From NCBI RefSeq assembly GCF_039613825.1, contig NZ_CP154826.1, forward strand, positions 1,860,001 through 1,924,000: a stretch of 64,000 nucleotides of DNA, read 5' to 3'. Positions 24,750 through 34,380 of the stretch are shown here, piece after piece. The stretch comes from Diaminobutyricibacter sp. McL0608. GTDB taxonomy: Bacteria > Actinomycetota > Actinomycetes > Actinomycetales > Microbacteriaceae. Under the pieces are notes generated by a model. The model worked only from the letters and a program-made list of their open reading frames with translations. It made no database searches and was not told the DNA's origin. Numbering within the stretch: the first letter of the stretch is position 1; every line of letters begins with the position of its first letter. The position numbers and the translations under genes were made by a program.

Positions 24750-27407
24750 ATGCAGACTGCCGAAATCCACAGGCGCTGGCTCGATTACTTCGCTGCCCGC
24801 GGCCACACCGTAGTTCCTTCCGCTTCTCTGGTCAGCGACGATCCGTCATTGCTCTTCACTGTCGCAGGCATGGTGCCGTTCGTGCCCTATCTGACCGGGC
24901 TCGTCCCTGCACCGTTCCCGCGAGCGACGAGCGTTCAGAAATGCATCAGGACCAACGACATCGAAGAGGTCGGCAAGACGCCGCGTCACGGCACCTTCTT
25001 CCAGATGTGCGGCAATTTCTCGTTCGGCGACTATTTCAAGGAACAGGCGATCACCTACGCGTGGGAGCTCCTCACCATGAGTGAGGACGACGGCGGCCTG
25101 GGCTTCGATCCGAAGGACCTCTGGGTCACCGTCTACGAGGACGATGACGAGGCGCGCGAGATCTGGCGTCGCGTTGCCGGGCTTCCTGATGGGCGCATCC
25201 AGGGCCTCGGCAAAGACACCAACTACTGGTCGACCGGACAGCCCGGACCGGCGGGACCCTGCTCCGAGATCTTCTTCGACCGCGGTTCCGCCTATGGGAT
25301 CGACGGAGGACCGGCGACGGACGACGACCGCTACGTGGAGATCTGGAATCTGGTCTTCATGCAGTACCTGCGCGGTGAGGGCACCGGCAAGGCCGATTTC
25401 GAGATCCTCGGCGACCTGCCGCGCAAGAACATCGACACCGGCATGGGCCTCGAACGCGTCGCCTTCCTCAAGCAGGGCGTCGAGAACATGTACGAGATCG
25501 ATCAGGTCCGACCGGTGCTCGATCGCGCAGCTGCTCTCGCCGGCAAGACGTACGGGGCGGTCCACGAGGACGACGTACGACTCCGCGTCATCGCCGACCA
25601 CGTCAGAAGTGCCCTCATGCTCATGTCCGACGGGGTCACCCCGTCGAACGAGGGCCGCGGTTACATCCTGCGCCGTCTGCTTCGCCGCACGGTGCGGTCC
25701 ATGCGGCTGCTGGGCGTCGAGACGGCAACCTTCCCCGAGTTGTTCACCACGTCGCGCGACGCGATGGCTGCCGCGTACCCCGAGGTCTCCGCCGATTTCA
25801 CACGGATCTCACGGTTGGCCTATGCCGAAGAAGAGGCTTTCCTGCGAACGCTCACAAGCGGCACGGGCATCCTCGACACCGCTGTGGCGAACACGCAGCG
25901 GGCCGGAAAGTCCGAACTCGCGGGTGACACCGCATTCCTTCTTCACGACACCTACGGCTTCCCGATCGACCTGACGCTCGAGATGGCTGAAGAGGCCGGC
26001 CTGAGTGTCGACCGCAAGGCCTTCGACTCCCTGATGGCCGGGCAGCGCGCCCGCGCGAAGGCGGACGCGAAAGCGAAGAAGACCGCGCTGGCCGATCTCT
26101 CGGTGTACAGCACGTTCCGTTCACTCGGCGAGACCGTGTTCACCGGTTATACCGAGCTCGAGACCGAGTCGTCGATCCTTGGCCTGATCGTGGACGGGGA
26201 GTCGGTGCGCTCGGCGACTGCAGGCCAGATCGCCGAGGTGATCCTCGGGGCGACCGCGCTGTATGCGGAATCCGGAGGGCAGGACGCGGACGCAGGCCTC
26301 ATCGTCGGCCCCGGGTACGAACTCGAAGTGCTCGACGTGCAGAAGCCCGTCAAGGGCTTGATCAGCCACACGGTGCAGGTCCGCAGCGGCGAGGTCGGAG
26401 TCGGTTCGCCGGCGACGAGCGTCGTGGACAAGGAGTACCGCCGCGGTGCGCGGCAGGCGCACTCCGGCACCCACATCATCCACGCGGCTCTTCGCCAGGT
26501 GCTCGGCCCCAACGCCCACCAGTCCGGTTCGTACAACAAGGCCGGATACCTTCGACTCGACTTCTCGTGGAACCAGGGCCTCTCGGCCGACACACGGTCC
26601 GAGATCGAAGAGATCTCCAACAACGCGATCCGCGACAACCTCGAGGTGGTCACCCGAGAGATGCCTCTCGCGCAGGCGAAGTCACTCGGTGCTATGGCGC
26701 TCTTCGGTGAGAAGTACGGTGAGACCGTGCGCGTGGTGGATATCGGAGGCCCTTGGTCGCGCGAGCTCTGTGCGGGAACCCACGTGGTCTCGAGCGCGGA
26801 GATCGGCATGATCAACCTCGTCAGCGAATCCTCCGTCGGTTCGACGAACCGGCGCGTCGAGTCGCTCGTCGGCATCGAAGCCTTCCGTGATCTCGCTGCC
26901 GAGCGAGCGATCGTGTCCCAACTCTCGGGGAGCCTCAAGACTCCGCGTGAGCAGCTGCCCGAGAAGATCGCCGACCTCGTCGCCAGCCTGAAGACCGCCG
27001 AGAAGCGGATCGCCGCCTTCGAGGCACGTGCCGTGCTCGACAAGGTGCCCGTGCTCCTCGACTCGGCGGCGTACCACGGTGCAGTCCGCCTCATCGCCCA
27101 GGATGCCGGCAAACTGAACTCGGGCGACGATCTGCGCCTGCTCGTCACCACACTGCGCGAACGGCTCGGATCCGATGCCACCGTGGTCGTTCTGGCGGCC
27201 GAGGTTGCAGAGAAGCCGGTCATCATCGCCGCGACCAACCAGGCAGCGCGCGATGCCGGCGTCAAGGCCGGCGCTCTCGCACGCGTTGCCGCCGGGGTTC
27301 TCGGTGGGGGCGGCGGTGGCAAGGACGACCTCGCCCAGGGCGGTGGCGCCGATGTCTCGGCCATCCCGGCGGCACTGGCCGCCGTGACCCAGGCGATCGC
27401 CGGATAG
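24750..27407 (+). CDS. alaS: Alanine--tRNA ligase
   Basis: The 885-residue class II synthetase has full domain content. The N-terminal catalytic domain shows HGTFFQMCGNFSFGDYFKE and GPAGPCSEIFFDRG. The editing domain has AHSGTHIIHAAL (HxxxH) and the CAGTHV zinc-site cysteine and histidine, which clear Ser/Gly-tRNA-Ala. The C-terminal DHHA1/C-Ala part ends in a Gly-rich GGGGGGKDDLAQGGG loop. ATG 24750 begins MQTAEIHRRWLDYF, the usual start. It is followed 10 bases later by ruvX. Confidence 0.97.
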   Translation: MQTAEIHRRWLDYFAARGHTVVPSASLVSDDPSLLFTVAGMVPFVPYLTGLVPAPFPRATSVQKCIRTNDIEEVGKTPRHGTFFQMCGNFSFGDYFKEQAITYAWELLTMSEDDGGLGFDPKDLWVTVYEDDDEAREIWRRVAGLPDGRIQGLGKDTNYWSTGQPGPAGPCSEIFFDRGSAYGIDGGPATDDDRYVEIWNLVFMQYLRGEGTGKADFEILGDLPRKNIDTGMGLERVAFLKQGVENMYEIDQVRPVLDRAAALAGKTYGAVHEDDVRLRVIADHVRSALMLMSDGVTPSNEGRGYILRRLLRRTVRSMRLLGVETATFPELFTTSRDAMAAAYPEVSADFTRISRLAYAEEEAFLRTLTSGTGILDTAVANTQRAGKSELAGDTAFLLHDTYGFPIDLTLEMAEEAGLSVDRKAFDSLMAGQRARAKADAKAKKTALADLSVYSTFRSLGETVFTGYTELETESSILGLIVDGESVRSATAGQIAEVILGATALYAESGGQDADAGLIVGPGYELEVLDVQKPVKGLISHTVQVRSGEVGVGSPATSVVDKEYRRGARQAHSGTHIIHAALRQVLGPNAHQSGSYNKAGYLRLDFSWNQGLSADTRSEIEEISNNAIRDNLEVVTREMPLAQAKSLGAMALFGEKYGETVRVVDIGGPWSRELCAGTHVVSSAEIGMINLVSESSVGSTNRRVESLVGIEAFRDLAAERAIVSQLSGSLKTPREQLPEKIADLVASLKTAEKRIAAFEARAVLDKVPVLLDSAAYHGAVRLIAQDAGKLNSGDDLRLLVTTLRERLGSDATVVVLAAEVAEKPVIIAATNQAARDAGVKAGALARVAAGVLGGGGGGKDDLAQGGGADVSAIPAALAAVTQAIAG

Positions 27408-27417
27408 GGGCCGACTG

Positions 27418-27885
27418 GTGCGTTCAGGCGTGCGTGTCGGCATCGACGTCGGCAAGGTTCGGATCGGCGTGAGCCGCTCCGACCTGCACGGGATGCTCGC
27501 CACGCCCGTCGAGACGGTCGCTCGCTCCGAGGATGGTGCGGATCGCCTGAGGATCGCCGGGATTGTGACTGAACTCGGAGCTTTCGAGGTTATCGTCGGA
27601 CTTCCGCTTGCTCTTTCGGGCGCTCACACCGCATCCACCGGTGACGCAGTCGATTTCGCCCGAACGCTCGCGGCCGATCTGGACGCCGACGTGCGAATGG
27701 TCGACGAGCGATTGTCGACCGTCTCCGCGCACGCAGCTCTCCGTGCTTCGGGAAAGAACTCGAAAAGCGCGCGACCAGTGGTGGATCAGGTCGCCGCCAC
27801 GATAATTTTGCAGCACGCCCTCGATGCGGAGCGTGCCGCAGGCCGTCCTCCCGGCACCCTCGTCGTACCGAACATTGGAAGCTAG
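27418..27885 (+). CDS. ruvX: Putative pre-16S rRNA nuclease (YqgF/RuvX)
   Basis: The 155-residue RNase H-like protein has the family signature GIDVGKVRIGVSRSD at its N terminus, VGLPLALSG in the middle and the acidic MVDERLSTVSAHA segment, giving the expected catalytic aspartates. YqgF trims the 5' end of 16S rRNA precursors in E. coli. It starts with GTG, 10 bases after alaS, and its stop lies one base before the mltG GTG, an alaS-ruvX-mltG order conserved in many bacteria. Confidence 0.94.
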   Translation: MRSGVRVGIDVGKVRIGVSRSDLHGMLATPVETVARSEDGADRLRIAGIVTELGAFEVIVGLPLALSGAHTASTGDAVDFARTLAADLDADVRMVDERLSTVSAHAALRASGKNSKSARPVVDQVAATIILQHALDAERAAGRPPGTLVVPNIGS

Positions 27886-27886
27886 C

Positions 27887-29275
27887 GTGTCGCACACTCC
27901 TCCTTCGCCTGGGCCCAGCGGCCCTGTCGCGCCGGACGACGGCGCGCGCGACGAATTCGACGCGTTCGACGAACTGTTCCGTTCCGAGCCGGAGGTCGCA
28001 CCTCCGACGATGCCGGCGGCTCCGGAGAAGAAGCCGACGACCCGGCGTGAAGCGCGCGAGGCCGAAGCCCGGCGCGCACAAGCGGGAGAGAATTTCACCC
28101 CCTCGGCCGACGCGCCTGCCCCCGCAGCCGCGGCAGTGAGCGATGCGCGTCACCACCACGAATCCCCGTTGGCGTGGCGACAGCAGCACTACGTCTCGCA
28201 CCAGAAGCCCCGCAAGAAGAAGCGGAGCCTCAAGCCGCTCTGGATCACGCTGGTGATCCTCGCCATCCTGGGCGGTCTCGCGGGCACCGCGTATGCGATC
28301 TTCCAGCCTCAGGTCGCGAAGATCATCGCGAGCTTCGAGCCGAACGACTACAAGGGTTCCGGATCGGGAGAGGTGCTGGTCAGCATCAAGACCGGAGACA
28401 CCGGATCCGACATCGCGACGACCCTTCAGAAGGCGGGGGTCACCAAGACCTTCGACGCGTTCTACAGCCTCCTGTTGAGCCAGCATCCGGAGCCGGTCTT
28501 CCAGCCGGGCGCGTATCGCCTTGCGAAGCAGATGAGTGCACAGGCCGCACTGACGATGCTCGAAGATCCCAAATCGCGAGTCGACCAGACCGCCGTCATC
28601 CCCGAGGGTACGGCCGAGAAAGACATCCTCCCGCTCCTGGCCGATGCGACCAAACTGCCTCTCGCCGACCTTCAGAAGGCTGCGGGCGACGTGAAATCGT
28701 ACGGCGTGCCGGCCGAGGCGAAGACACTGGAGGGCTTCCTGTTCCCGGCGACGTATAAGTTCACGCCGGGCACGAGTGCACACGACGTCATCAAGACGCT
28801 CGTCGATCGGAGCTTCACCGCTCTCGACGATGCCGGTGTCGCGCCGGCGGACCGTTGGAAGACCGTCGTCCTCGCGTCGATCGTCCAGCGCGAAGCGGGT
28901 CTCGCGCCCGACTATCCGAAGGTCTCCCGTGTCTTCCTCAATCGGCTCGCCCAAGGCTGGAAGCTGCAGTCGGATGCGACGGTCGCCTACGGGACCGGCC
29001 ACACCGACACGGTCACGACGACCGACGCGGAACGCGCCGATGTGTCGAACCCGTACAACACCTACGCGCACGCGGGCCTGCCGGTCGGGCCGATCTCCAA
29101 CCCTGGCGATCTCGCGATCAACGCCGCGCTCCATCCCGCTTCGGGCACCTGGATGTACTTCGTCACCTGGAACCTGAAGACCGGTGAGACGATCTTCTCG
29201 ACCACGCAGGCAGAACACGACGCCGCTGTCCAGAAATGGCAGCAATGGATGAGGGACAACCCCGGGTATGGATAG
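27887..29275 (+). CDS. mltG: Endolytic murein transglycosylase
   Basis: The 462-residue protein cleaves nascent glycan strands in the cell wall. A long cytoplasmic N terminus of ~115 residues, rich in Pro/Ala/Glu, precedes a membrane helix at 118-139 (PLWITLVILAILGG). The extracellular YceG domain follows, with a LysM-like part and the catalytic glutamate in LASIVQREAG, then VFLNRLAQGWKLQSDATV and the YNTYAHAGLPVGPISNPG signature. GTG 27887 directly follows the ruvX stop. Its 3' end overlaps the aroE start by 8 bases. Confidence 0.94.
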   Translation: MSHTPPSPGPSGPVAPDDGARDEFDAFDELFRSEPEVAPPTMPAAPEKKPTTRREAREAEARRAQAGENFTPSADAPAPAAAAVSDARHHHESPLAWRQQHYVSHQKPRKKKRSLKPLWITLVILAILGGLAGTAYAIFQPQVAKIIASFEPNDYKGSGSGEVLVSIKTGDTGSDIATTLQKAGVTKTFDAFYSLLLSQHPEPVFQPGAYRLAKQMSAQAALTMLEDPKSRVDQTAVIPEGTAEKDILPLLADATKLPLADLQKAAGDVKSYGVPAEAKTLEGFLFPATYKFTPGTSAHDVIKTLVDRSFTALDDAGVAPADRWKTVVLASIVQREAGLAPDYPKVSRVFLNRLAQGWKLQSDATVAYGTGHTDTVTTTDAERADVSNPYNTYAHAGLPVGPISNPGDLAINAALHPASGTWMYFVTWNLKTGETIFSTTQAEHDAAVQKWQQWMRDNPGYG

Positions 29276-30563
29276 CAAGAGCGAGAAGCCTGACCAAGTC
29301 GTGACCGCGACGGGGCCCGACCTCGAGACCGATGAGGTCATCGAGGAGCTGGTCAAGGCCGACGAGGTCAGCGAGGTCAGCGAATTCGAAGAGGTCGAGG
29401 TGCTCGAAGACGACGTTGCCGCAGTGCCGGCCGCTCCGGCCGCTCCGGCCGAGGAGGGTGACATCGACGAGGGCGCCGAGCCTGCGGAAGTCGACGAAAC
29501 CGAGGAACTCGAAACCGAGGAACGTGAAGCCGAGGTACTCGAAGCCCAGGAACTCCAGGCCGAAGAGCCCGACGTCGAGGCGGATGACGAGCTCGCCTCA
29601 CCGCGCCGTCTCGCCGTGCTCGGTTCGCCGATCGCGCACTCCAAGTCTCCGGCCCTTCACGCCGCCGCCTACGCGGCGCTCGGGCTCGACTGGACCTACG
29701 AGGCCGTCGAGGTCACGACGGACACCCTGCCGGCGTTCATCGACGCGTGTGCCCGCGATGCAGAATGGCGCGGTCTGTCCCTGACCATGCCCCTCAAGCA
29801 GGCCGTCATCCCAGTACTCAACGAGGTCGACCGGGTTGCCACCGTGACCGGAGCCGCGAACACCGTCCTCTTCGACTACTCCGAGACGGCGGTCGCAGCA
29901 CTCGACGACAGCGACGCAGGCGACGAGAGTGCCGCATCCGACGACGATCACGACGCCACTTCCGTCGTGATCCGTGGCTTCAACACCGACGTCGCCGGCA
30001 TCGTCCGTGCCCTCGCGGCGGCCGGTCTCACCAGTGCCCGTTACGTCCTGATCCTCGGCGGCGGTGCGACCGCGGCATCGGCGATGGTCGCCGCCGCAGA
30101 GCTCGGTGCCGAGAAGGTCGTCGTCGCTGCCCGGTCGCTCGAGCGCAGCGTCTGGCTGGAGCCACTCGCGCACTCGCTCGGCCTGATGATCCAGATTCGC
30201 TCGCTCGGTCAGGCAGACCGCACACTCGACGTGCCCGATCTGGTCGTGAGCACGTTGCCCGCCTCCGCCGCGACCGACATCCTCTTCACCGACTCGACAC
30301 GTCGACGTGCGACCCTGCTCGATGTCTCCTACGACCCGTGGCCGAGTGCGTTCGCGCGCGCGTGGGAGAGCGTCGGCGGCACTGTCGTCTCCGGACTCGC
30401 GATGCTCGCACACCAGGCTCTGCTGCAGGTCCGCATCTTCACGGGCGGAGATCCTCTTCAGCCGCTCGACAAAGAAGACGACGTGCTGGCAGCGATGCTC
30501 GCAGCCGTGGGAATCGATGCGACAGGAAAGCCCGTCGAGCGCACCGAGGGCGAAGACCAGTAG
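29268..30563 (+). CDS. aroE: Shikimate dehydrogenase with acidic N-terminal extension
   Basis: Residues 113-430 form an AroE-like enzyme: [16 protein letters not shown], the catalytic lysine in TMPLKQ, GAANTV, the nucleotide loop [11 protein letters not shown], and the C-terminal [12 protein letters not shown]. It reduces 3-dehydroshikimate to shikimate with NADPH. Two features are unusual. An acidic, disordered-looking extension of ~110 residues precedes the domain, including AP repeats and five 15-bp tandem units (29496-29570). An acidic loop ([15 protein letters not shown]) interrupts the domain near residue 215. ATG 29268 overlaps mltG; the next in-frame start past the repeats, GTG 29616, would cut into the first strand, so at least part of the extension should be translated. 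Confidence 0.9.
   Translation: MDSKSEKPDQVVTATGPDLETDEVIEELVKADEVSEVSEFEEVEVLEDDVAAVPAAPAAPAEEGDIDEGAEPAEVDETEELETEEREAEVLEAQELQAEEPDVEADDELASPRRLAVLGSPIAHSKSPALHAAAYAALGLDWTYEAVEVTTDTLPAFIDACARDAEWRGLSLTMPLKQAVIPVLNEVDRVATVTGAANTVLFDYSETAVAALDDSDAGDESAASDDDHDATSVVIRGFNTDVAGIVRALAAAGLTSARYVLILGGGATAASAMVAAAELGAEKVVVAARSLERSVWLEPLAHSLGLMIQIRSLGQADRTLDVPDLVVSTLPASAATDILFTDSTRRRATLLDVSYDPWPSAFARAWESVGGTVVSGLAMLAHQALLQVRIFTGGDPLQPLDKEDDVLAAMLAAVGIDATGKPVERTEGEDQ
29496..29570 (+). repeat. Five 15-bp tandem repeats inside aroE
   Basis: Five in-frame units encode [20 protein letters not shown] and QAEEP. The first two are nearly identical at DNA level (GAAACCGAGGAACTC then GAAACCGAGGAACGT) and later units diverge. 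Such units can vary in number by slippage without shifting the frame. Confidence 0.85.
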
Positions 30564-30611
30564 CTCCCGCTCGCTCCCGTCACACCGGAATCCGGTGATC
30601 ATCGGCTATGC

Positions 30612-30617
30612 CAGAAT
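30612..30617 (+). promoter_or_regulatory. Candidate -10 (CAGAAT) of leaderless aroC promoter
   Basis: CAGAAT ends 7 bases before the aroC ATG at 30625, within the 61-base gap after aroE. No Shine-Dalgarno lies before aroC, in keeping with a leaderless start. Confidence 0.4.
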
Positions 30618-30624
30618 CGATAAC

Positions 30625-31836
30625 ATGCTTCGTTGGCTGACCGCCGGAGAGTCTCACGGCCCGGAACTCATCGCAATCCTCGAGGGCCTGCCCGCCGGCG
30701 TGCCCGTCACGCTCGACGGAATCCGGGCCGATCTCGCCCGCCGCAAGCTCGGCTACGGACGCGGCGCGCGGATGAAGTTCGAGCAGGACGAGCTCACCCT
30801 CTCGGGAGGCGTGCGTCACGGCTTCAGCCTCGGGAGCCCTGTAGCCGTTCGCATCGGGAACACCGAGTGGCCGAAATGGGTCGACGTGATGAGCCCCGAG
30901 CCGGTCGACCCCGAGCAGCTTTCCGGTGGCCGCGGCGCGCCGCTCACCCGTCCGCGCCCTGGTCACGCGGACCTCGTCGGGATGCAGAAGTACGGCTTCG
31001 ACGAAGCGCGTCCCGTGCTGGAGCGCGCCAGCGCCCGCGAAACCGCTGCCCGTGTGGCACTCGGCGCCATCGCACGATCCTTTCTCGAACAGCTCGGCAT
31101 CACTCTCGTCAGTCACACGCTGGCAATCGGCCCCGTGCGAGTGCCCGAAGACAGCCCACTCCCGCTGCCATCCGACGTCGCAGCGCTCGATGCCGACCCG
31201 CTTCGGTGTTTCGACCCTGAGACGTCCGGGCGCATGGTCGCCGAAGTCGACGAAGCCCACAAGGAGGGCGACACCCTCGGCGGTGTCGTCGAGGTGCTCG
31301 CGTACGGCCTGCCACCGGGACTGGGCTCCCACGTGCATTGGGACCGCCGCCTGGACTCGCAGCTCGCCGCCGCGCTCATGGGAATCCAGGCCATCAAAGG
31401 GGTGGAGGTCGGCGACGGCTTCCTCACCACCACCCGCCGCGGCTCGAAGGCGCACGACGAGCTCGTGCAGGCCGGGGGGGAGATCGCCCGGACCAGTGAC
31501 AAGGCCGGCGGCACCGAGGGCGGCATGAGCACCGGGACCGTCCTGCGGGTCAGGGCAGGCATGAAACCGATAGCGACGGTGCCTCACGCGCTCCGTACGA
31601 TCGATGTCGTGACCAGTGAGGCCGCGCCGGCGCATCACCAGCGCTCCGATGTCTGCGCCGTGCCCGCTGCGGGCGTGGTCGCGGAGGCGATGGTGGCACT
31701 CGTGCTGGCCAATTCCGTCATCGAGAAGTTCGGCGGCGACTCGATCGCAGAGACGTCCCGCAACCTCACCGGCTACCTCGCCGCGATCCCCGCGAATCTC
31801 GCCACGGCGCGCCTGTCGGCGCCGTACACCGCGTGA
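30625..31836 (+). CDS. aroC: Chorismate synthase
   Basis: The 403-residue enzyme makes chorismate from EPSP using reduced FMN. The three family signatures are present: [16 protein letters not shown] at the N terminus, [17 protein letters not shown] with [22 protein letters not shown], and [17 protein letters not shown] near the C terminus. ATG 30625 gives the normal N terminus [12 protein letters not shown]. The stop overlaps aroK (GTGA). It begins the aroC-K-B run of shikimate genes. Confidence 0.97.
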   Translation: MLRWLTAGESHGPELIAILEGLPAGVPVTLDGIRADLARRKLGYGRGARMKFEQDELTLSGGVRHGFSLGSPVAVRIGNTEWPKWVDVMSPEPVDPEQLSGGRGAPLTRPRPGHADLVGMQKYGFDEARPVLERASARETAARVALGAIARSFLEQLGITLVSHTLAIGPVRVPEDSPLPLPSDVAALDADPLRCFDPETSGRMVAEVDEAHKEGDTLGGVVEVLAYGLPPGLGSHVHWDRRLDSQLAAALMGIQAIKGVEVGDGFLTTTRRGSKAHDELVQAGGEIARTSDKAGGTEGGMSTGTVLRVRAGMKPIATVPHALRTIDVVTSEAAPAHHQRSDVCAVPAAGVVAEAMVALVLANSVIEKFGGDSIAETSRNLTGYLAAIPANLATARLSAPYTA

Positions 31837-32321
31837 CCGTCGTCCTCATCGGTCCGCCCGCGGCCGGCAAGACGCGGATCGGCAAGCGCCTGGCGTCACG
31901 GCTCGGCCGCCCGTTCATCGACACCGACCACGAGATCGTCGCAGAGCACGGGCCCATTCCGCAGATCTTCGCGGAGCACGGGGAGCCCTACTTCCGTCGA
32001 CTCGAACGCGAAGCGGTCCGGTCTGCGCTGACCGAGCACGCCGTCGTGTCGCTCGGCGGCGGAGCGGTGCTCGACCGTGAGACGCAAGCCGATCTTGCTG
32101 CGACGTCCGTCATCCTCCTCACAGTGAAGGCCGAGGCCGTCGCGGCCCGCATCGGTAACGCGAAACGCCCGCTGGTGACCGACCTCACCTCGTGGCAGGC
32201 TCTGGTGGACAGCAGGGCCGAGCTGTACGCATCACTCGCCGATTACAGCATCGACACGTCGACGCGGCCCCTGGACGCCATCGTCGAAGACATCGCCCTC
32301 TGGGTGGAAGGAAACCGATGA
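31833..32321 (+). CDS. aroK: Shikimate kinase
   Basis: The 162-residue P-loop kinase phosphorylates shikimate at the 3-hydroxyl. Walker A GPPAAGKT lies at residues 7-14, DTDHEI supplies the Mg/shikimate aspartate, FRRLERE carries the substrate-binding arginine, SLGGGAV the glycine-rich strand, and KRPL the lid-region arginine. It overlaps aroC and aroB by 4 bases on each side. Confidence 0.96.
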   Translation: MTVVLIGPPAAGKTRIGKRLASRLGRPFIDTDHEIVAEHGPIPQIFAEHGEPYFRRLEREAVRSALTEHAVVSLGGGAVLDRETQADLAATSVILLTVKAEAVAARIGNAKRPLVTDLTSWQALVDSRAELYASLADYSIDTSTRPLDAIVEDIALWVEGNR

Positions 32322-33406
32322 CCGAATCATCCGACGACGCGACCGAGATCACGGTGACGGGGGAGCATCCCTATCCCGTCGTCATCGGCCGTGGCCTCCT
32401 GAGCTCACTGCACGTCCACCTGGGTGCCGGCGTGCAGAAGGTCCTGATCGTGCATCCGCCGACCCTCGGCGCAGCCGCAGCGGACCTGCGTGAATCCCTG
32501 CTCGGACGATACGAGGTGCTGCTGGCAGAGATCCCCGACGCCGAAGCAGGCAAGCGGGTCGAAGTCGCCGCGTTCTGCTGGCAGGTGCTCGGCCAGGCCG
32601 ATTTCACCCGCTCGGATGCGGTCATCGGCTTCGGCGGCGGCGCGGTCACCGATGTGGCTGGGTTCGTGGCGGCGACGTGGCTGCGCGGTGTTCGCCTCGT
32701 GCAGGTGCCGACGACACTTCTCGGAATGGTGGATGCGTCGGTCGGCGGCAAGACCGGCATCAACACCGCAGAAGGCAAGAACCTCGTCGGTGCGTTCTAC
32801 GCCCCTGCGGCCGTCGTCGCCGACCTCGACACCCTGGACTCATTGTCGCGCAATGAGATCCTCGCGGGATTCGCGGAGGTCGTGAAATGCGGTTTCATCG
32901 CCGACCCCGAGATCCTCGACATCATCGAAGCGGATGTGGATCGTGCCACGGACCCGCGGACGCCCGAGTTCCGCCGACTGGTCGAGCTTTCGATCGGGAT
33001 CAAGGCGCGCGTCGTCGGCGAGGACTTCACCGAGAACGGCCTTCGCGAGATTCTGAACTACGGCCACACCCTCGGGCACGCGATCGAACATGCAGAGCGC
33101 TACCAGTGGCGCCACGGTGCCGCGGTGGCGGTCGGCATGATGTTCGCGGCAGAGCTCGCGCGGCTGAGCGGACGGCTCTCGGACGAGGTCGCCGACCGGC
33201 ACAAGAGCATCCTCGAGTCGCTGAGCCTGCCCGTGACCTACCCGCTCGGGCGCTGGCAGACCCTGCTCGCAACGATGCAGCGCGACAAGAAGGCGCGCGG
33301 CAGCATGCTCCGGTTCATCGTGCTCGACGACATCGCCCGCCCGACTGTGCTCGCCGGCCCGGACGCCAGCCTCCTCTTCGCCGCCTACCAGGAGATCGGG
33401 TCCTGA
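32318..33406 (+). CDS. aroB: 3-dehydroquinate synthase
   Basis: The 362-residue NAD- and metal-dependent enzyme converts DAHP to 3-dehydroquinate. Motifs include GFGGGAVTDVAGFVAATW, the QVPTTLLGMVDASVGGKTGIN block, the metal ligands in EVVKCGF, and NYGHTLGHAIE with two histidines. ATG 32318 overlaps the aroK stop; the ~10 acidic residues before the first strand are not conserved. Confidence 0.97.
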   Translation: MTESSDDATEITVTGEHPYPVVIGRGLLSSLHVHLGAGVQKVLIVHPPTLGAAAADLRESLLGRYEVLLAEIPDAEAGKRVEVAAFCWQVLGQADFTRSDAVIGFGGGAVTDVAGFVAATWLRGVRLVQVPTTLLGMVDASVGGKTGINTAEGKNLVGAFYAPAAVVADLDTLDSLSRNEILAGFAEVVKCGFIADPEILDIIEADVDRATDPRTPEFRRLVELSIGIKARVVGEDFTENGLREILNYGHTLGHAIEHAERYQWRHGAAVAVGMMFAAELARLSGRLSDEVADRHKSILESLSLPVTYPLGRWQTLLATMQRDKKARGSMLRFIVLDDIARPTVLAGPDASLLFAAYQEIGS

Positions 33407-33408
33407 CC

Positions 33409-33807
33409 GTGGCCGAGCGAACCGTCGCACAGAAACTGCAGATCAAGCCGAGCGATGTGGTCGCACTCGTCGCGGCCTCGGATGACGACGTGACGCGCAT
33501 CGGCGCTCTGCCCGAGGGTGCACGCTTCGTGCGTGAAAGCACAGCCGGCGCGGCCGTCGCGATCGTCTTCGTGACGAGCCTGGCCCAGCTCCTGGAGCGT
33601 TTCGCATCCGAACTGCCCTCCCTCGTCGATGCGCGGGCCGTCTGGTTCTGCTACCCCAAGGCGAATCGGGTGGACCTGAACCGCGACACGATCATCCGCG
33701 AGTCGCCCGCGTTCGGGTGGAGACCGAACAGCAATGTCGCCGTCGACGACACCTGGTCGGCCGTACGCGTGCGTCCGCTTGCACCTGGCGAAGCGCCAGT
33801 AGGCTGA
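33409..33807 (+). CDS. DUF3052-like hypothetical protein
   Basis: The 132-residue protein has an alpha/beta layout: KLQIKPSDVVALVAA, a strand VAIVFVTSLAQLLERF, WFCYPKANRVDLNRD and the C-terminal VDDTWSAVRVRPL. The YPK...DLNRD and DDTWSA.R.RP pattern is shared with small actinobacterial proteins of the DUF3052 type. It starts with GTG 2 bases after aroB and ends just before aroQ, so it travels with shikimate genes, but no enzymatic role is evident. Confidence 0.75.
   Translation: MAERTVAQKLQIKPSDVVALVAASDDDVTRIGALPEGARFVRESTAGAAVAIVFVTSLAQLLERFASELPSLVDARAVWFCYPKANRVDLNRDTIIRESPAFGWRPNSNVAVDDTWSAVRVRPLAPGEAPVG
33800..33805 (+). promoter_or_regulatory. Candidate -10 (TAGGCT) of leaderless aroQ promoter
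   Basis: TAGGCT overlaps the end of the previous gene and ends 8 bases before aroQ ATG. There is no ribosome binding site between them. Confidence 0.45.
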
Positions 33808-33813
33808 TCTCCC

Positions 33814-34251
33814 ATGAGCACAGTCCTGGTCCTGAACGGCCCGAACCTCGGGCGCCTCGGCACGCGCGAACCCGAGATCTACGGATCGGCGACGCTCGAC
33901 GACCTGCGTGCGCAGCTCACCGCGGATGCCCCCGAACTGACCATCGATCTGCGCCAGACCGACGACGAAGGCACAATGCTCGGCTGGCTGCACGCCGCAG
34001 CCGACGAGCGTACCCCGGTCATCCTGAACGCCGGGGCGTGGACGCATTACTCATACGCACTACAGGATGCTGTGTCGATGGTCTCGAAGGCGGGAATCAC
34101 TGTCGTCGAGGTTCACATCTCGAACCCGCACGCGCGCGAGGAGTTCCGGCACACGAGTGTGCTGACCCCTGTCGTCACCGGTGTGATCGCGGGGTTCGGC
34201 TTCGAGTCGTACCGCCTCGCGCTCGCCTTCATTCGCCGAAACCAGTTCTGA
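33814..34251 (+). CDS. aroQ: 3-dehydroquinate dehydratase, type II
   Basis: The 145-residue flavodoxin-like enzyme dehydrates 3-dehydroquinate to dehydroshikimate as a dodecamer. LVLNGPNLGRLGTREPEIYG at the N terminus contains the active-site Asn, Arg and Tyr, and NPHAREEFRHTSVL holds the later substrate-binding residues. The length is typical (140-155). It completes the set aroE, C, K, B, Q in this window; aroA and the DAHP synthase gene lie elsewhere. Confidence 0.97.
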   Translation: MSTVLVLNGPNLGRLGTREPEIYGSATLDDLRAQLTADAPELTIDLRQTDDEGTMLGWLHAAADERTPVILNAGAWTHYSYALQDAVSMVSKAGITVVEVHISNPHAREEFRHTSVLTPVVTGVIAGFGFESYRLALAFIRRNQF

Positions 34252-34255
34252 CAAC

Positions 34256-34261
34256 TAGAAT
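34256..34261 (+). promoter_or_regulatory. Candidate -10 (TAGAAT) for efp-nusB
   Basis: TAGAAT lies 4 bases after the aroQ stop, and efp begins 119 bases later. The leader 34262-34380 holds a GTGGAC/GTCCAC hairpin (34294-34310) and no gene. Confidence 0.45.
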
Positions 34262-34380
34262 CTCTTGTGGTCGCCGGGCATCCGGCACCCATCGTGGACC
34301 ACGCGTCCACCGTCGGCTGCAGGCGTGCGTGTCGCCGCCGGCCCACCTCACGCTTCCTCAATCGATCGGAACACTCTCGC

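Noticed and set aside
27590-29644. 684-codon minus-strand frame opposite ruvX-mltG-aroE
   Set aside because: It spans three well-supported plus-strand genes; its Ser-rich start is the complement of the acidic aroE repeats.
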